Assembly: GCF_024295805.1 (NCBI RefSeq)
Contig: NZ_JANCLX010000004.1
Coordinates: forward strand, 186,939 to 250,938
DNA: 64,000 nt
Reading direction: 5' to 3'
DNA from: Streptomyces cucumeris
GTDB lineage: Bacteria > Actinomycetota > Actinomycetes > Streptomycetales > Streptomycetaceae
Shown here: piece by piece, positions 62,078 to 64,000 of the stretch
How positions within the stretch are numbered: the first letter of the stretch is position 1
Layout of the letters: every line of letters begins with the position of its first letter
The notes under the pieces: generated by a model
The model's database searches: none
What the model saw: only the letters and a program-made list of their open reading frames with translations
Told to the model about the DNA's origin: nothing
Made by a program: the position numbers and the translations under genes

Positions 62078-63247
62078 TCACCGCCACGGCGTCCAGGCGT
62101 TCCGGCTGATCACCAGCATCGACTGGAGCTGCACCCCGGCGGCGTAGGCGCGGCCCGGATCCGGCGGGGTGGCGCACAGCCGCTCCCACAGCGCGTCCAG
62201 CCACCCCTGCGCACCGTCGTCGGTCAGCGCGGCGACCGCGAGGGGCGCGGCGAAGGCGGGTGACCAGCCCGCTGCGTAGCACGTGCCGTCGAGCCGGTAA
62301 CCGCAGCCGATCCGGTCCGGATCACCGCCGGTCGCCGTCCGCGCCCACCGGCTGATCCGGCGCGCGGCCTCCCCCGAGCGGGGATCGCCGCCGAGAGCCG
62401 CGTCGGCGCCGAGGCGCCAGGGGACGCGGCAGGCGTTCCAGTGGTAGTCGCCGTCGTGCGGGCTCTCCAGGACCTGCGACGGTGCGGGGCGGGGGCGGCC
62501 GGTGGTGGTGTCCACGACGAAGTCGGGGAGCAGCCCGGTCTCCGGGGCGTACTGCCGCTGGAGGGTGCCAGTCAGCGTGAGCTGGGCGTCCAGCACCTCG
62601 TCCCAGAAGGGGTCACCGGTGGCCGCCCGGAACGCCCTGAAGTGGCCCGGCATCCCGTCGGACGTCCGGGACACCGCGTCCCAGCCGTCACAGGACCAGT
62701 CGCCCAGTTTCATCAGCCGTGTGACGGGGTGCACCTCACGGTCCTTGACCGCCTGGATGCGCCGCGGCGCGAGCTCGGTGTAGTCCCCGCCCCACTGGCA
62801 CCCGGCGAGCAGCAGCCCATAGGCGATGTCGAGGTCCCCGTCGGTCGCCGAGTCCGTCCCGCCGACGTCCCGTCCGCGGTCGTCCTGCTGGGCGGCGTGC
62901 AGCTCCGGATCGTTGACGGAGGGGTGGGCGCGCACATGGCGGAGGATGCCGTCGAAGACGGTCCGGGCCCCGGGGTCGGCGCCCGCCATCAGGGCGGTGA
63001 TGACCAGGCCGTACCCCTGGGCCTCGGCGACGTACGGATGGGCGGCGTCGGGGGTGTGGACCGCGTACCGGTCCTCCTCGCCGCCGATCCCTCGCCGGAC
63101 GAAGCACGCCTTCCACCGCAGGTAGTGGTCGAGGACCCGGCGGTCGGCCGCCTCGGGGTCCCCGGAGGGCCGCAGGGTGCCCGGCGGGTACGGACGGGCA
63201 TGGGAGCCGAAGGGGACGGCGGCCCCGGCACCCCGTCCCCCCGTCAC
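62078..63247 (-). CDS. GH8-family glycanase without a signal peptide
   Basis: 389 residues, (alpha/alpha)6 GH8 fold. Catalytic acid in VAEAQGYGL (Glu75) and catalytic Asp in ATDGDLDIAYG (Asp136) are visible. GH8 enzymes (for example BcsZ) cut beta-1,4-glucans and accompany cellulose synthases. GTG 63247 has AAGGG 7 bases upstream, directly after a small membrane-protein gene. No signal peptide follows, which is odd for a glycanase. Confidence 0.87.
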   Translation of the reverse strand: MTGGRGAGAAVPFGSHARPYPPGTLRPSGDPEAADRRVLDHYLRWKACFVRRGIGGEEDRYAVHTPDAAHPYVAEAQGYGLVITALMAGADPGARTVFDGILRHVRAHPSVNDPELHAAQQDDRGRDVGGTDSATDGDLDIAYGLLLAGCQWGGDYTELAPRRIQAVKDREVHPVTRLMKLGDWSCDGWDAVSRTSDGMPGHFRAFRAATGDPFWDEVLDAQLTLTGTLQRQYAPETGLLPDFVVDTTTGRPRPAPSQVLESPHDGDYHWNACRVPWRLGADAALGGDPRSGEAARRISRWARTATGGDPDRIGCGYRLDGTCYAAGWSPAFAAPLAVAALTDDGAQGWLDALWERLCATPPDPGRAYAAGVQLQSMLVISRNAWTPWR

Positions 63248-63257
63248 GGTCGACCCT

Positions 63258-63428
63258 TCATCGCAGCCGGCGCCGACGATGCCGGCGCGACCAGCTCAGC
63301 GCCGAGAGCACAAGGTCCACCACGAGCACCAGCACGCCGATGACCAGGAGATAGCCCAGCCCCGGCACCGTGGTGCCGATGATCCCGAGCGCCATGGCCA
63401 CGATCACGAAGAACAGGAACAGGGCCAC
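63258..63428 (-). CDS. Small two-helix membrane protein (56 aa)
   Basis: 56 residues: GTG 63428 with AGGAG about 10 bases upstream, two hydrophobic helices split by GTTVPGLG, and a basic tail SRRHRRRRLR. It ends 10 bases before the GH8 start, so the two are probably one transcript. No family recognised; it might place the GH8 product at the membrane. Confidence 0.65.
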   Translation of the reverse strand: MALFLFFVIVAMALGIIGTTVPGLGYLLVIGVLVLVVDLVLSALSWSRRHRRRRLR

Positions 63429-63469
63429 GGCGCGGGGTCTCCTCGGATCAGCGGCGGGCGGGCCGCGCG

Positions 63470-63823
63470 TCAGCGGCGGGCGAGCCGCCGTTCACCTACG
63501 GCGGCCTGGTAGGGCTTGCCGTAGTACTGGAAGATCGTCCCCTCCTGCTCCGCGGGCAGGATGTCGTCCGTCCCGATGGACGGTGCCTTCTTCACCAGCG
63601 ACCGGTCGTACGAGACCTTGACGTACCCCGGACCGACGATCGCGTCGTCGACGGGGACGAACACGAGCTTGTGACGGGTGGGCATACCGGTGCGGACGGT
63701 GGCCATGGACGGTTCATCGTTGGTCGTGGCCACGTAGATCGCCTCGAGCGAGCCGATCTTGCGGCCCTGGTCGTCGACGACGGCGCGGTCGCGCCACTCA
63801 CGGATATCGGCTGGCTGGATCAT
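63470..63823 (-). CDS. PRC-barrel domain protein
   Basis: 117 residues. IREWRDRAVVDDQGRKIGSLE, shown as IREWRDRAVV and DDQGRKIGSLE, and the following strands fit a PRC-barrel; the family binds RNA or protein partners and is common in stress-related actinobacterial genes. ATG 63823. Alone on the minus strand, upstream of the small membrane-protein gene by about 40 bases, so it may be in the same transcript. Confidence 0.85.
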   Translation of the reverse strand: MIQPADIREWRDRAVVDDQGRKIGSLEAIYVATTNDEPSMATVRTGMPTRHKLVFVPVDDAIVGPGYVKVSYDRSLVKKAPSIGTDDILPAEQEGTIFQYYGKPYQAAVGERRLARR

Positions 63824-64000
63824 GACTCATCACCCTCTGACCTCTGTGCTTCAAGGCTGCCTCGCCTTTCCGCGGAACGCCACGCCATCCACCCACAAGG
63901 GGGTACACCGGACGGAGGCACCTCCGTGAACGCCGTGGGGCCCCGCCCGGGGGTGCCGCCCGGGCCCCCCCCCATCACCCCCACCAACCCCACCGGGGGT
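63824..64000. other. Terminal non-coding stretch with C-rich run
   Basis: No gene seen. 63950-64000 is strongly C-rich on the plus strand, with a run of nine C and several CCCC blocks, so G-quadruplex or i-motif formation is possible. It is also a place where sequencing error is likely. Confidence 0.4.

Noticed and set aside
1..64000. CRISPR arrays, transposases, integrases, tRNA or rRNA genes
   Set aside because: Looked for repeat-spacer patterns, transposase motifs and tRNA arms by eye; none found. A tool scan could still find a missed tRNA.

Overview
The window is about 72% GC, with start codons often GTG, tight ATGA/GTGA gene overlaps, two rare TTA leucine codons and a typical actinomycete gene set (FtsH, TipA, WhiJ/DUF397 proteins, ECF sigma/anti-sigma pairs). 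All of this points to the chromosome of a Streptomyces or very close relative. No rRNA, tRNA, CRISPR array, prophage or insertion sequence was seen.

Region 1 (1-29.1 kb) looks like conserved core chromosome. It holds a truncated sensor kinase, a MidA/NDUFAF7-type methyltransferase beside an orphan complex I subunit (NuoD-like), a membrane coiled-coil protein, a divergent osmoprotectant ABC transporter, an esterase and an aminoacyl-phospholipid synthase homologue. A folate/housekeeping block follows: folP, an NTF2-like gene, folB, folK, a DUF3180 gene, then on the minus strand folE, ftsH, hpt, tilS, a DUF2342 metalloprotein and a PBP4-type carboxypeptidase, with ppa divergent. After a strong terminator come a ThrE-like exporter, a DedA protein, tipA with its self-activated promoter, a LysE exporter and a glutamate decarboxylase.

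Region 2 (29.4-45.4 kb) is regulatory and partly lineage specific: a TTA-containing caspase-fold-like protein; a PadR repressor with a two-operator DrrAB-type ABC exporter; a DinB protein; an aldehyde dehydrogenase; and a WhiJ-type regulator, HATPase and DUF397 set whose promoters share a 15-base element. A site-2 protease, a PolA-like polymerase, an MreB-like protein and two tandem ECF sigma/anti-sigma pairs follow; one sigma gene has a TTA codon, so it is expected to depend on the bldA tRNA.

Region 3 (45.5-63.3 kb) is the most interesting part and may be one surface-glycan system. A single-domain receiver protein is translationally coupled to a GH5 glycanase. Next come a GH6 cellulase homologue and a membrane-anchored subtilase that has lost two of its three catalytic residues. 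Divergent from these is an operon of GtrA, a processive-type GT2 synthase, a GT39 mannosyltransferase-like protein and an anchored repeat protein. Then follows a signalling operon: a small helical protein, an unusual receiver-PAS-PAS-kinase, two NarL-type regulators and a GAF kinase. A degenerate prenyl synthase homologue and a GH8 glycanase complete it. A PRC-barrel gene lies near the window end.
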